Counted from the first letter of the stretch, positions 46,567-56,326 are shown. The stretch: 64,000 bases of DNA from an uncultured Alphaproteobacteria bacterium (GCA_902521155.1 CABYQR010000001.1:62001-126000), one strand, 5' to 3'. The notes: generated by a model not told the origin, from the letters alone. Numbers and translations are program-made.

Positions 46567-47199
46567 ATGTCAAATTATCAATTATTCCATAATGACCTAC
46601 CCACTCAAGCTTCAAAATCATTTAAAGGTGAAATCTCTATAGACACTGAAACATTGGGGTTAAATATTAAAAGAGATAGACTTTGTCTTATTCAGCTAAG
46701 AAACGAGTCAAATAAGAAAATATACCTTATTAAATTTGATGATGAATTATCCGCTAAAAAATCTAAAAACCTAAAATTAATTATGGAAAATAGGTCTTTA
46801 AGAAAAATTTTTCATTATGCAAGATTTGACATGGCGGTCCTTAAAGAAAATTTAAATATAAATGTGAAAAACGTTTTCTGTACAAAAATTGCTTCTAAGC
46901 TTACAAGAACATATTCCTCAAAACATGGCCTAAAAGATCTGGTAAAAGAATTATTAAATGTAGAGCTAGATAAAAATGAACAAACTTCAGATTGGAGTCG
47001 AAAGAAACTCTCAAAACTACAGGTTCAATATGCTATGAATGATATTCTTTATCTTGAAGGTCTCAAAATAATTCTGGAAACTAAACTTGAAGACCTTAAA
47101 AGAATAAAAACTTTTAACTCGATAATGAAATTTTTGGAAACAAGAGTTGAATTAGATTTAATGGGCTGGGAGAATACTGACATTTTTGCCCACAAGTAA
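46567..47199 (+). CDS. rnd: Ribonuclease D-type 3'-5' exonuclease
   Basis: This DEDD exonuclease (210 residues) trims tRNA and other RNA 3' ends. The ExoI motif ISIDTETLGL, ExoII in FHYARFDMAVL and ExoIII in YAMNDILYL are all present. The HRDC domains of E. coli RNase D are missing, as is normal for the short alphaproteobacterial form. It begins the 14-gene plus-strand run that ends with folC. The kdsD gene starts one base after its stop. Confidence 0.9.
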   Translation: MSNYQLFHNDLPTQASKSFKGEISIDTETLGLNIKRDRLCLIQLRNESNKKIYLIKFDDELSAKKSKNLKLIMENRSLRKIFHYARFDMAVLKENLNINVKNVFCTKIASKLTRTYSSKHGLKDLVKELLNVELDKNEQTSDWSRKKLSKLQVQYAMNDILYLEGLKIILETKLEDLKRIKTFNSIMKFLETRVELDLMGWENTDIFAHK

Positions 47200-47200
47200 A

Positions 47201-48148
47201 ATGAATAAATCAAATATTATTAAAAAAGGTAGAGAAGTATTAAATACTGAAGCTGGAGCTATAAGAAATTTATCAAAAGGTTTAGATCAAAATTTTATAA
47301 AAGCTGTAAATCTTATAATTAAACTTGAGGGCAAGCTTATACTCTCAGGTGTTGGTAAAAGTGGAAACATAGCCAACAAACTAGCATCTTCATTTACCTC
47401 GACTGGAGTACCATCAATTTATTTGAATCCAGTAGATGCAAGCCATGGGGACATGGGTATCGTAAGTCAAGGAGATGTTTTAATTGCTCTTTCAAATTCT
47501 GGTGAATCTTATGAATTATCAGATCTTATAAACTTTGCTAAAAAAAAGAAAATTAAAATTATCTCTATAACATCTAATAAAAAAAGCCTTCTATCTAAAA
47601 ATGCAGATGTTTCATTAATATTACCAGTTCATAAAGAAGCAGATAAATTAAATACAATTCCTACAACCTCAACAACTCTTTGCTTAGCTTTAGGAGACGC
47701 TTTATGTTGCACAATTTTAGATATTAGAAACTTTGATAAAAAATCTTTTAGGGAATTACATCCTGGTGGAAAAATTGGAAAAAAATTAAAAACACTTAAT
47801 GAAATTATGGATAAAGATATACCAATAATGAATTCTAAAGCCACTATTATGGATGCTGTTTTAAAGATGACCGAAAAAAAATATGGTTGTGCGGTAATGG
47901 TAGATAAAAATATGAAAATCAAAGGAATTTTTACTGATGGAGATTTAAGGCGAGCCATCAAAAATATCAAAATGGATGATTTAGTTGTCTCTGTAATGAA
48001 AAATAAACCTATTACAGCACCTCATGATTTGTTAATTTCCTCTGCAGTTTTATTAATGAATAAGAACTCTATTACTAGCTTAATTATAGCAGATAAAAAT
48101 ATTCCAATTGGCATTGTAAATCTTAAACAGTGTGTTGATAATGAGTAA
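47201..48148 (+). CDS. kdsD: Arabinose-5-phosphate isomerase (KdsD/KpsF)
   Basis: This protein interconverts ribulose 5-phosphate and arabinose 5-phosphate, the first step to Kdo of lipopolysaccharide. The SIS domain (about 30-170) has GVGKSGNIANKLASSFTSTG and IALSNSGES. Two CBS domains form the C-terminal part (IMDKDIPIM; GIFTDGDLRRAI). The linker FRELHPGGKIGKKL is the family hallmark. I chose the ATG at 47201 (315 residues); an earlier in-frame start at 47186 lies inside rnd. Standing before lptCAB fits lipopolysaccharide supply and export. Confidence 0.95.
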   Translation: MNKSNIIKKGREVLNTEAGAIRNLSKGLDQNFIKAVNLIIKLEGKLILSGVGKSGNIANKLASSFTSTGVPSIYLNPVDASHGDMGIVSQGDVLIALSNSGESYELSDLINFAKKKKIKIISITSNKKSLLSKNADVSLILPVHKEADKLNTIPTTSTTLCLALGDALCCTILDIRNFDKKSFRELHPGGKIGKKLKTLNEIMDKDIPIMNSKATIMDAVLKMTEKKYGCAVMVDKNMKIKGIFTDGDLRRAIKNIKMDDLVVSVMKNKPITAPHDLLISSAVLLMNKNSITSLIIADKNIPIGIVNLKQCVDNE

Positions 48149-48566
48149 ATTCTTTCCAAAAGTATTAAATTTAATCATTTTTTTTATTATAGTACTTCAA
48201 ACATTCATATATTATCTTAACACAAAATCCTCAACTAAAGTTTTTAGTCAAAAAAGTGTTAGTGTAGAAAACTTCTCTAGTATAGTTTTATCTAAATCTG
48301 GAATGACAAAAATTGGATCAGAAAAATTAAATAAAGTAGATGAAAATAATATTTCATTAGAGGGAATATCTTATTTAGAAAATAGTAAATATAAGATTTA
48401 TGGAAGTAATATATTTATTGATATGGAAAATGATGTTTCCTATAGTAATGACGATGTTGAAGTAATTAATTCTATGGGAATTTTGAACGCAGAGGGTTTC
48501 ACAAATTTAGACTCGGAGGGAAAAATTTTATTTCAAGGAAAGGTAACTTTTATAAGACATGACTAA
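48141..48566 (+). CDS. lptC: LPS export protein LptC
   Basis: This inner-membrane anchored periplasmic protein (141 residues from the ATG at 48141) is part of the Lpt bridge. One N-terminal membrane segment (about residues 9-26) is followed by a beta-rich LptC/OstA-like domain. Sequence similarity is weak in this family; the call rests on topology, size and position between kdsD and lptA. The ATG overlaps the kdsD stop by 8 bases; a GTG at 48132 would add three residues. It overlaps lptA by 8 bases. Confidence 0.82.
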   Translation: MSKFFPKVLNLIIFFIIVLQTFIYYLNTKSSTKVFSQKSVSVENFSSIVLSKSGMTKIGSEKLNKVDENNISLEGISYLENSKYKIYGSNIFIDMENDVSYSNDDVEVINSMGILNAEGFTNLDSEGKILFQGKVTFIRHD

Positions 48567-49017
48567 ATATATACTTATTTTATTTATATTTATCTTCAAA
48601 TATGCTCAGTCAGAAAGCTATGTAAAAGCGGGTGAAAGTTTAATTTGGGACTCTGAAAAACAGTCTTATACCGCTAATGGAGAAGTAGAATTTCAAAATG
48701 ATAAGTTTGTTGCATTCGCCGATGAAATGATTGCTGAATATATTGAACAAAAAAATAAGGAGGTTTTTACAATTGTAGAATTATTTAATGATGTAAAAAT
48801 TGAATTTAAAGATGAGATATTTAAAGGTGATTATGCCATATATACGCGTGAGGATAATATAATTAGGTTAACTGGCAATGTTTCTATTAAATCCCCAACT
48901 CGACTTCTAACAGGATATGAATTGATAGCTGATATTGATAATAATAAAAGAATTTTAAACTCTGCTGACGATGAATCATTAGTTGAGGTTCTTTTAGACA
49001 ATAATGCAAAAAATTAA
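48559..49017 (+). CDS. lptA: LPS export periplasmic protein LptA
   Basis: This protein of 152 residues has an N-terminal signal peptide (about 1-18, ending around YAQS), then the beta-jellyroll OstA/LptA domain: KAGESLIWDSEKQSYTANGE, a substrate-like stretch FVAFADEMIAEY, and IRLTGNVSIKSPTR. It would link LptC at the inner membrane with LptD at the outer membrane. It overlaps lptC by 8 bases and lptB by 14 bases. The usual Cys-free form of alphaproteobacteria is seen. Confidence 0.87.
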   Translation: MTKYILILFIFIFKYAQSESYVKAGESLIWDSEKQSYTANGEVEFQNDKFVAFADEMIAEYIEQKNKEVFTIVELFNDVKIEFKDEIFKGDYAIYTREDNIIRLTGNVSIKSPTRLLTGYELIADIDNNKRILNSADDESLVEVLLDNNAKN

Positions 49018-49720
49018 ACTCATTCAAATAAGTAAAAAATTCAAATCAAAACAAGCACTCAAGCAAGTTAATCTTGAATTTGATAGTAATAAAATTAATG
49101 GGCTTCTAGGTCCAAACGGTAGTGGTAAGACAACCTTATTTAATATTATAGCAGGCTTTCTCTCTCCAGATGAAGGTCAAATCTTATTAGATGGTAAAGA
49201 CCTAAGATCATTAAGCTTAAGTTTAAGATCAAAATTAGGTATTTCCTATTTACCTCAAGAGGCCTCTATTTTTAGGGATATGAATGTATATGATAATATT
49301 CATTCAATTGCTGAATTATTCTACGAAAAATCAAAATCAATCAAAGTTACTAATAATCTAATCCAACAATTTTCTCTTCAAAGTTTTCAAAAGACAAAAG
49401 GTAAGCTTTTATCTGGGGGAGAGAGAAGAAGAACAGAAATAGCAAGAGCTCTTGCCAGTAATCCTAAATTTTTATTATTAGATGAGCCTTTTGCAGGTAT
49501 AGACCCAATTGCAATTGAAGAAGTTAAATCTACAATATATCTTCTTAAAAAAATAAATATCGGTATTATTATAACTGATCATAATGTCAAAGAAGCTCTT
49601 AGTATTGTTGACTTTGGATATATTATTTATAATGGTCAAATAATCAAATCAGGAAATCCTAAAGAAATAACTTCAGATAAATTTGTTAAAAAAATATACT
49701 TAGGTAGCACCTACCAATAA
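49004..49720 (+). CDS. lptB: LPS export ABC transporter ATP-binding protein LptB
   Basis: This ATPase (238 residues) powers LPS extraction with LptF and LptG. Walker A is GPNGSGKTT, the Q-loop LGISYLPQEASIFRDMNVYDNI is the LptB type, the signature reads LSGGERRRTEIARAL, and Walker B is FLLLDEPFAGIDPIA. GIIITDHNVKEAL carries the switch His. In most alphaproteobacteria rpoN and hpf come next; here aroA follows after 11 bases, so sigma-54 is missing from its usual place. Confidence 0.95.
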   Translation: MQKIKLIQISKKFKSKQALKQVNLEFDSNKINGLLGPNGSGKTTLFNIIAGFLSPDEGQILLDGKDLRSLSLSLRSKLGISYLPQEASIFRDMNVYDNIHSIAELFYEKSKSIKVTNNLIQQFSLQSFQKTKGKLLSGGERRRTEIARALASNPKFLLLDEPFAGIDPIAIEEVKSTIYLLKKINIGIIITDHNVKEALSIVDFGYIIYNGQIIKSGNPKEITSDKFVKKIYLGSTYQ

Positions 49721-49731
49721 TCAAATAATAT

Positions 49732-51030
49732 ATGACTATCAAAAATAATACTTTAATTAAGGGCACTTATTTTCCTCCGGGTGATAAGTCAATTAGTCAT
49801 CGTATTCTCATTCTATCAAGCCAAGCTGTTGGTAAATCTGAAATATCAAATTTATTAGAGGGCGAAGATGTCCTTAATACTCTAAAAGCAATGAGAATTT
49901 TGGGAGCTAATATCTCCAAAAAAAATAAAAAATATGTTGTATTTGGCATCCCACCAGGAGGATTATTTCAACCTAATAAGCCCATAGATTTTGGAAATTC
50001 TGGAACTGGTATAAGACTAATATGTGGTCTAATAGCATCTAACAATATTAAAGCCAAGCTAGTTGGAGATGGGTCTTTAAGCAAACGTCCCATGAAAAGA
50101 GTGACAGTTCATTTGAAAAAAATAGGAGCGCTTATTAATCTTAAAAAGGATTCTTATCCTCCAATTAAAATTCAAGGAGATGGGGAAGCCTTACCTTTAA
50201 AATACAATATCATGATCCCGTCTGCTCAGATTAAAAGTGCAATTATGCTGTCAGCTCTTAATACTAAGGGTTTAATTGAAATTAAAGAGTTTAAAACAAC
50301 TAGAGACCATACTGAAAATATGTTAAAGGCCATGGGCTACAATATTAAAGTTAAGGAAGACAATAAGTATCGCTACATAAAAATGATAAATGATAAAGAT
50401 CTTAATTCCTTAAATTACAATGTACCCGGGGATCCCTCTTCGGCTGCTTTTTTTATAACAGCTGCCTGTTTAAAGCCAGGTTCTAAATTAATTATTAAAA
50501 ATATGTTATTTAATAAAACTCGCACTGGTTTTATTAGCACTCTAAAAAAAATGGGTGCAAAAATCAAAATATTAAAAAAAAAGAGAGTAAATTTTGAGTT
50601 AGTAGCAGATTTAAAAATTGAACAAAAAAAATATTTAAAACCCATCATTTTAGAGGCAAAAGATATCCCTTTACAGGTTGATGAGATACCTATTCTTTCC
50701 ATAGCAGCTTCATTTGCAGAGGGTAAGAGTATTTTTAAGGGCTTAAAAGAATTAACTGTTAAAGAAAGTAATAGGCTACTTCTTATTCACCAAAATTTAA
50801 AAAAAATGGGAGTTAATTCAGAGATAAAAGGATTTGATTTACATATATATGGCAGTAATAATTTAAAAAAAGGTGGTGCCAATATAGTCCATCATAATGA
50901 TCATAGAATAGTAATGTCTTTCTATTTAGCTAATTTAATTTGTGTTAAAAATAATAAAATTAAAGATAAATCATGTGTAAAAACAAGCTATCCCTCTTTT
51001 TTTCATCATATTTTAAAATATTCTCATTAA
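49732..51030 (+). CDS. aroA: 3-phosphoshikimate 1-carboxyvinyltransferase (EPSP synthase)
   Basis: This shikimate pathway enzyme (432 residues) makes EPSP from shikimate 3-phosphate and phosphoenolpyruvate. PPGDKSISHRILIL holds the active-site Lys-Ser-Arg set, LVGDGSLSKRPMKR the second signature, and GDPSSAAFFITAA and DEIPILSIAASFA further conserved regions. GNSGTGIR has the Gly-Thr-Gly pattern with Gly where class II (glyphosate-tolerant) forms have Ala. The cmk gene that often follows in alphaproteobacteria is absent; rpsA is next after 67 bases. Confidence 0.94.
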   Translation: MTIKNNTLIKGTYFPPGDKSISHRILILSSQAVGKSEISNLLEGEDVLNTLKAMRILGANISKKNKKYVVFGIPPGGLFQPNKPIDFGNSGTGIRLICGLIASNNIKAKLVGDGSLSKRPMKRVTVHLKKIGALINLKKDSYPPIKIQGDGEALPLKYNIMIPSAQIKSAIMLSALNTKGLIEIKEFKTTRDHTENMLKAMGYNIKVKEDNKYRYIKMINDKDLNSLNYNVPGDPSSAAFFITAACLKPGSKLIIKNMLFNKTRTGFISTLKKMGAKIKILKKKRVNFELVADLKIEQKKYLKPIILEAKDIPLQVDEIPILSIAASFAEGKSIFKGLKELTVKESNRLLLIHQNLKKMGVNSEIKGFDLHIYGSNNLKKGGANIVHHNDHRIVMSFYLANLICVKNNKIKDKSCVKTSYPSFFHHILKYSH

Positions 51031-51043
51031 TTTTCCTTGAAAA

Positions 51044-51086
51044 AGGTTTAGAAAGCTTTAAAAAAACCTAACTAATTTGAAAGGTT
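51044..51086 (+). promoter_or_regulatory. Alternative hairpins in the rpsA leader
   Basis: AGGTTT (51044-51049), AAACCT (51064-51069) and AGGTT (51082-51086) lie in a row, so the middle segment can pair with either neighbour (6-bp or 5-bp stem). An out-of-frame five-codon ORF starts at 51091 and overlaps the rpsA ATG at 51098. S1 is known to repress its own translation through a structured leader without a strong Shine-Dalgarno, and none is seen at normal spacing here. Function is inferred. Confidence 0.4.
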
Positions 51087-51097
51087 AATAATGACTT

Positions 51098-52795
51098 ATG
51101 ATATCTAACAACGAGTATAGTAAACTGCTAGACCAACAATTTGAAACTAAAACTAACATTTCTGCAAACAAAATAATCCCTGGAACAATTTTAAAAATAA
51201 ACGATCAACATGTAATTGTTGATATTGGATATAAAAGTGAAGGTCAAATACCAAAAGAAGAATTTCTAAATACTGGGTCTACGGATGATCTAAAAACTGG
51301 ACAAATTATTGAGGTATTTATTGAAAAGCTTGAAGACAGAGAAGGAAACATAAGATTATCTCATGAAAAAGCAATTAAAATGAAATCTTGGGAAAAGTTA
51401 CAAAAACTCTATGACAATAAAGAAAGAGTCAAAGGTTTTATAGTTGGTAAAGCAAAAGCCGGTCTCTATGTTAAAATTATGGGAACAAATGCATTTTTAC
51501 CCTTGAGTCAAGTAGACGTTCGCCCTGTGCGAGATGTTAGCCACCTTATAAAAACTGAAGAAACTTTTGAAATTCTTAAAATGGATTACTCCAAAGGTAA
51601 TATCGTTGTTTCAAGAAAAGCGATACTGGAAGAAAAACAAAAAACTATTAAAAATGAAATTATAGAAAAATCAAAGTCTGACTCTTTTGTAAATGGTAGG
51701 GTGAAGACTTTTACTGATTATGGTGCATTCGTGGATCTGGGAGGTATTGATGGATTGGTTCATTTGAGTGACATATCTTGGAGTAGGATAGGTCACCCTT
51801 CTGATGTCCTAGAAATTGGAAAAAAATATGATTTTAAGATATTAAAAATTTCAGATGACTCAGATAAAATTAGTTTAGGTTATAAGCAGTTAAAAGACGA
51901 TCCATGGGAAAAAATTGAAAGTAAAATCTCTAATAATGAAATTTATGATGGTAAAATTACACACATTACTGATTATGGAGCATTCGTTCAACTTATTGAC
52001 AAAGATTTAGAGGGATTAGTTCACTCCAATGACATAAGTTGGACTAAAAAAAATATTCATCCTAATAAGATTCTAGATATCGGTTTTAATATTCGTGTCA
52101 AAGTTTTGGAAATTGATAAGGAAAAAAAACGTATAAGTCTTGGTATTAAACAAACAGAACCAAACCCATGGGAAAATATCCTTAATGAATATAAAAAGGA
52201 TCAAATAATAGAAACAGAAATTAAAAATATTACAGAATTTGGAATTTTTGCAAAATTAAATGATAATATTGATGGATTGATACATAAGAATGACCTTTCA
52301 TGGACTGATTCTAATGGAGATAGAACTCTAAAGAAGTATCAAAAAGGTCAAAATATTGAAGTTAAGATCATAGAAATCGACCCTAGCAAAGAAAAAATAA
52401 GCTTTGGAATTAAACAATTATCCGCAGATCCTTTTAATGAGTTTTTCAAAGATAAAAATAAAGGAGATATTGTTTCTGCTACTATAACTAGGATTAATAA
52501 TAATGGAATTGATGTAGAAGTTGCAAACTTTATAGATACAACCATTCGTAGAAAAGAACTTTCCAAAAATAAAGAAGAGCAAAATATTTCAAGATATAAC
52601 GAAGGTCAAAAGATTGATGCAAAAATTAGCTCAATTGATTTAACAAACAGAAAATTTGCTTTATCGATCAGGCAATTAGAAATAGATGAAGAGCAGAACT
52701 TGTTAGAAAAATATGGCTCTAAATCATCTGGTTCAGTACTAGGTGATATATTAGGTAAGGCTTTGGATGAAGAAAAGGACACCAAAGAGGAATAA
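51098..52795 (+). CDS. rpsA: 30S ribosomal protein S1
   Basis: Ribosomal protein S1, 565 residues with six S1 RNA-binding domains at roughly 22-90, 104-170, 190-258, 274-345, 362-432 and 448-518. The repeated VKTFTDYGAFVDLGGIDGLVH pattern is clearest in domains 3 and 4. It brings mRNA to the 30S subunit, which matters here because many genes lack a good Shine-Dalgarno. The C-terminal tail is short and acidic. The ihfB gene begins 29 bases before its stop. Confidence 0.96.
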   Translation: MISNNEYSKLLDQQFETKTNISANKIIPGTILKINDQHVIVDIGYKSEGQIPKEEFLNTGSTDDLKTGQIIEVFIEKLEDREGNIRLSHEKAIKMKSWEKLQKLYDNKERVKGFIVGKAKAGLYVKIMGTNAFLPLSQVDVRPVRDVSHLIKTEETFEILKMDYSKGNIVVSRKAILEEKQKTIKNEIIEKSKSDSFVNGRVKTFTDYGAFVDLGGIDGLVHLSDISWSRIGHPSDVLEIGKKYDFKILKISDDSDKISLGYKQLKDDPWEKIESKISNNEIYDGKITHITDYGAFVQLIDKDLEGLVHSNDISWTKKNIHPNKILDIGFNIRVKVLEIDKEKKRISLGIKQTEPNPWENILNEYKKDQIIETEIKNITEFGIFAKLNDNIDGLIHKNDLSWTDSNGDRTLKKYQKGQNIEVKIIEIDPSKEKISFGIKQLSADPFNEFFKDKNKGDIVSATITRINNNGIDVEVANFIDTTIRRKELSKNKEEQNISRYNEGQKIDAKISSIDLTNRKFALSIRQLEIDEEQNLLEKYGSKSSGSVLGDILGKALDEEKDTKEE

Positions 52796-53072
52796 ATCTG
52801 ACATATTAAAGTCATTTTTACACTCTGAAAAAGATTTAAATCCTCGATTTAATGAATCTTTTTTTAATAGGTTCTTTGAATTGTTGGAGCAATCTTTATC
52901 TAAACATCAAAATATTGAATTAAGAAACTTTGGTATTTTCAAAACAAAACTAATGCAACCTAGGTATGGTTTGGACCCTAGAAATAAAAAAAAAATTTAT
53001 ATACCCTCTAAATGGAAAGTGGCATTTAAGTTAAGTGAGAATTTAAACAAAAAACTCAATGAAAAAATTTAA
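52767..53072 (+). CDS. ihfB: HU/IHF-family DNA-binding protein, divergent IHF beta
   Basis: This protein of 101 residues has the HU/IHF fold: NKSDILKSFLH at the N terminus, then the ELRNFGIFKTK strand (IHF-beta reads ELRGFGSF), and a beta-arm RYGLDPRNKKKIYIPSKW in place of the usual R.GRNPKTG. Position after rpsA is the standard place of ihfB. The arm tip Asn-Pro is changed to Asp-Pro and the Thr-Gly is lost, so DNA bending may differ. An extra basic N-terminal stretch (KKRTPKR) is coded within the rpsA overlap of 29 bases. Confidence 0.78.
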   Translation: MKKRTPKRNKSDILKSFLHSEKDLNPRFNESFFNRFFELLEQSLSKHQNIELRNFGIFKTKLMQPRYGLDPRNKKKIYIPSKWKVAFKLSENLNKKLNEKI

Positions 53073-53766
53073 AGCTTTCATTGCACTAGACTGCAAAACT
53101 AATAATGAGAATATCAGGATTGTAAAAAATTTATCCTCTCAAGTATTTGGTTTTAAGGTAGGGTATAGGTCTTTTTATAGCAAAGACTCAGAAAAACTAT
53201 TAGCTGAAATTAAAAAAAATAAATGTTTTTTGTTTCTCGACCTAAAACTTCACGATATCCCAAATACTGTCACTACTGCTATTACTTCTTTATCAAAAAT
53301 AAATCCTGATTATCTAACACTTCATATATCTGGAGGAAAAACTATGTTGGAGCAATCTTTAATTACTATAAAAAAAAATAAACTCAAGACAAAACTTCTT
53401 GGTGTAACTCTATTGACTAGCCTCGATAGGAAAGATAGCAAATTAATTTTTTCAGAAAAAAATACAAATTCATTAGTGTATAAATTTGCTAATATAGCTA
53501 ATGAATCTAAAATTCATGGTCTAATTTGTTCAGGTCAAGACCTAGGCAATTTACAATTGTTTAAAAAGCTTATTAAAATTACCCCTGGTGTAAAATTATT
53601 TGCAAGAAAAGATGATCAAAAACGAGTTACTTTTGTTCATGATGCCCTAAAAAATGGAGCAGACTATGTTGTGATTGGAAGAGAAATAATAGATAGTAAG
53701 AATCCCTTAGAATTACTAAAAAAATATTATGAAGAGAATAAAAATAAAGATTTGTGGACAAACTAA
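53059..53766 (+). CDS. pyrF: Orotidine 5'-phosphate decarboxylase
   Basis: This protein decarboxylates OMP to UMP, the last step of pyrimidine synthesis. It has 235 residues. The FIALDCKT start, the FGFKVGYRSF strand and the catalytic LFLDLKLHDIPNTV (Asp-Lys-x-x-Asp) are clear, as is the C-terminal GADYVVIGREI phosphate site. It overlaps ihfB by 14 bases and trpF by 38 bases. The pyrF-trpF pairing is familiar in alphaproteobacteria. Confidence 0.95.
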   Translation: MKKFKAFIALDCKTNNENIRIVKNLSSQVFGFKVGYRSFYSKDSEKLLAEIKKNKCFLFLDLKLHDIPNTVTTAITSLSKINPDYLTLHISGGKTMLEQSLITIKKNKLKTKLLGVTLLTSLDRKDSKLIFSEKNTNSLVYKFANIANESKIHGLICSGQDLGNLQLFKKLIKITPGVKLFARKDDQKRVTFVHDALKNGADYVVIGREIIDSKNPLELLKKYYEENKNKDLWTN

Positions 53767-54352
53767 TCCTGCAATAATTGAACATTGTCTCAATATTGGG
53801 GTCAACCAACAAGGACTTATATTTTACGATAGGAGTCCCCGAAACTTAGACGATGGAACTCTAAAAATTATTCACCAATATTTTCAACAATTTCATGATA
53901 TTTTTGTTGGTGTTTTTGTGAATCCTACCCTGGAACAAATTGAAGAGAAATTAAATATATACAATTTTCAGACAATCCAACTTCATGGAAATGAAAATCA
54001 AGAGCTTATTGATAAAATTAAATCTAAATTCCAAAAAAAAATATATAAGTCGATTTCTCCAGAAGAATTTAAAGTAACTAATTTAAAAAATATTGATCAA
54101 TTTTTAATTGAGGCTAAACCTGATTTAAAAGAACAGCCAGGAGGAAATAACAAAACATGGAATTGGTCCGATTTTGAAAACCCTTTGGGTCATCCTTTTA
54201 TTTTATCTGGGGGTCTCAACCAAAATAATATAATTGAGGCAATTAACTTAACAGGGACAGAATTTATTGATATAAATTCAGGCGTAGAGGAAATAAAAGG
54301 TGAAAAGAATCTATCCTTAATTGATAGTTTGATTACATCTCTCAAGAATTAA
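53729..54352 (+). CDS. trpF: Phosphoribosylanthranilate isomerase
   Basis: This tryptophan pathway TIM-barrel enzyme has 207 residues. The start [12 protein letters not shown] holds the catalytic Cys (KICG), VGVFVNPT and IQLHGNE follow, and the catalytic Asp and phosphate loop lie in [10 protein letters not shown] and FIDINSGVE. The start lies 38 bases inside pyrF, fixed by the need for the KICG motif. It is joined to trpB by TAATG. The trpE, G, D and C genes are not in the window. Confidence 0.94.
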   Translation: MKRIKIKICGQTNPAIIEHCLNIGVNQQGLIFYDRSPRNLDDGTLKIIHQYFQQFHDIFVGVFVNPTLEQIEEKLNIYNFQTIQLHGNENQELIDKIKSKFQKKIYKSISPEEFKVTNLKNIDQFLIEAKPDLKEQPGGNNKTWNWSDFENPLGHPFILSGGLNQNNIIEAINLTGTEFIDINSGVEEIKGEKNLSLIDSLITSLKN

Positions 54353-55557
54353 TGAAAAAATATAATGAACCCAATATTTTAGGTCGATTTGGTGACTATG
54401 GTGGGATGTATGTATCAGAAACGTTGATGCCTTTGTTAATTGATTTGGATCAATCTTACCAAAAAATACAAAAAGATAAAAAATTTCAAAAAGAGCTGTC
54501 TGATCTTTTTAAAAATTATGTAGGTCGTCCCTCCTCTTTACATTATGCAAAAAATTTATCTGCATATATCAATGGACCTAAAGTCTATTTTAAAAGAGAT
54601 GAGTTAAACCACACAGGTGCTCATAAAATTAATAATTGTCTTGGTCAAATTCTGCTTGCAAAGAAAATGGGTAAAACTCGAATTATCGCTGAAACAGGAG
54701 CAGGTCAACATGGAGTTGCTACTGCTACAGTCTGTGCTTTATTTGGACTACCCTGTCATATTTACATGGGATCCAAAGATATTGAAAGACAAAAGCCAAA
54801 TGTATTTAGAATGAAATTGCTTGGTGCAAATATTATTCCTGTAGAGTCTGGGAGTAAATCACTTAAAGATGCTATGAATGAAGCACTTCGTGATTGGATT
54901 AAAAATGTTAGAGATACTTTTTATATAATTGGTTCTACGGCTGGACCTCATCCCTACCCTAAAATGGTAAGAGATTTTCAATCTGTCATTGGAAGAGAAG
55001 CTAGAGAGCAATTCTTAAAGGTAGAGAAAAAATTACCCGACTATTTAATAGCATGTGTTGGAGGTGGTTCTAACGCAATGGGTTTATTTTATCCTTTTTT
55101 AAATGATAAAAAGGTTAATATTATTGGGGTTGAAGCAGCAGGAAAAGGACCAAAAACCGACCAAACAGCTGCCACTATGACATCAGGTACTCCTGGTATT
55201 CTTCATGGTAGCTACAGTTATGTTTTGCAAGATAATGATGGCCAAATTAAAGAAGCACACTCTATTTCAGCTGGATTAGACTATCCTGGAGTTGGGCCAG
55301 AGCATTCCTATTTAAAAGATATCAAAAGAGCAAAATATTATGGTGTTACAGATAAAGAGGCATTAAGTGCTTTTCAACTATGTTCAAAACTAGAAGGTAT
55401 AATTCCAGCTTTGGAACCCTCTCATGCTCTAGCTTATCTTATAAAGGCATTTAAAAATAAACAAAAAGGAAAGACTATTATCTTAAATTTATGTGGTAGA
55501 GGTGATAAGGATTTATTTACGGCAGCAAAGGCCATAGGTTTTGATGCTGATGAATAA
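54352..55557 (+). CDS. trpB: Tryptophan synthase beta chain
   Basis: This PLP enzyme (401 residues) condenses indole and serine to tryptophan. Start motif [20 protein letters not shown] Lys in [25 protein letters not shown], and the phosphate cup [10 protein letters not shown] are all present. It binds TrpA and receives indole through the tunnel. Start overlaps the trpF stop by one base; trpA begins inside its end. Confidence 0.97.
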   Translation: MKKYNEPNILGRFGDYGGMYVSETLMPLLIDLDQSYQKIQKDKKFQKELSDLFKNYVGRPSSLHYAKNLSAYINGPKVYFKRDELNHTGAHKINNCLGQILLAKKMGKTRIIAETGAGQHGVATATVCALFGLPCHIYMGSKDIERQKPNVFRMKLLGANIIPVESGSKSLKDAMNEALRDWIKNVRDTFYIIGSTAGPHPYPKMVRDFQSVIGREAREQFLKVEKKLPDYLIACVGGGSNAMGLFYPFLNDKKVNIIGVEAAGKGPKTDQTAATMTSGTPGILHGSYSYVLQDNDGQIKEAHSISAGLDYPGVGPEHSYLKDIKRAKYYGVTDKEALSAFQLCSKLEGIIPALEPSHALAYLIKAFKNKQKGKTIILNLCGRGDKDLFTAAKAIGFDADE

Positions 55558-56326
55558 ACTAGATAATCTACCTAAAAAAAAAATACTGTCTTTATTTATG
55601 ACTTGTGGCTTTCCAAGTTTATCACAGAGTAAAAAAATTTTTCAGGAAATGTTATCACATAAACCAAATATCATTGAATTTGGCCTCCCATTTTCTGACC
55701 CCATGGCCGACGGCCCTATCATCCAAGAGTCTAGCAAGATTGCTTTAAAATCAAAGCTATCAACAAAACATTCCTTAAATCTAATTAAGTCTCTTAAAAA
55801 AGGAAGTGGTAATACAGCTTTTGTTATTATGTGTTATTTAAATACTATTCAAAAATTTGGAGTAAAAAAATTTACTAATGAAATTAAAAGTTTTGTTGAT
55901 GGAATAATAATAGTTGACCTTCCATTTGAAGAAGAGGCTTCAATAAAAAAAATTTTAGATAAAAATAATATTCATCTGATTAAATTAATATCCCCAATGA
56001 CTAATAAAAAAAGATCAGAAAAATTATTAAAAGATGCCAAAGGGTTTGTATATTATATTTCAGCAACTGGTATAACGGGCTCTAATAAACTTGATTATTC
56101 TGAAATAAATAAAAATGTTTCTCTTTTAAAAAAACAAACTAAAACTCCTGTGCTTGTAGGTTTTGGAATTAAATCTCGAAAAGATGCATTAGCTATAAGT
56201 AATAAAACTAAGGCTGATGGTATTATAATAGGATCGGCATTAATTAAAAAATATTTTGAAAAAAATATGAACTTTAAAAAGTATTTATCTTCTTTAAATA
56301 AATTTATTAAACAGGTTAAAATTTAA
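55550..56326 (+). CDS. trpA: Tryptophan synthase alpha chain
   Basis: This TIM-barrel enzyme (258 residues from the ATG at 55550) cleaves indole-glycerol phosphate to indole. The catalytic Glu lies in [16 protein letters not shown] with the catalytic Asp nearby (SDPMADG). [12 protein letters not shown] and [11 protein letters not shown] complete the active site. Another ATG at 55544 and a TTG at 55541 are possible starts; all overlap trpB. It follows the trpF-trpB order and precedes accD by 1 base. Confidence 0.95.
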   Translation: MNKLDNLPKKKILSLFMTCGFPSLSQSKKIFQEMLSHKPNIIEFGLPFSDPMADGPIIQESSKIALKSKLSTKHSLNLIKSLKKGSGNTAFVIMCYLNTIQKFGVKKFTNEIKSFVDGIIIVDLPFEEEASIKKILDKNNIHLIKLISPMTNKKRSEKLLKDAKGFVYYISATGITGSNKLDYSEINKNVSLLKKQTKTPVLVGFGIKSRKDALAISNKTKADGIIIGSALIKKYFEKNMNFKKYLSSLNKFIKQVKI

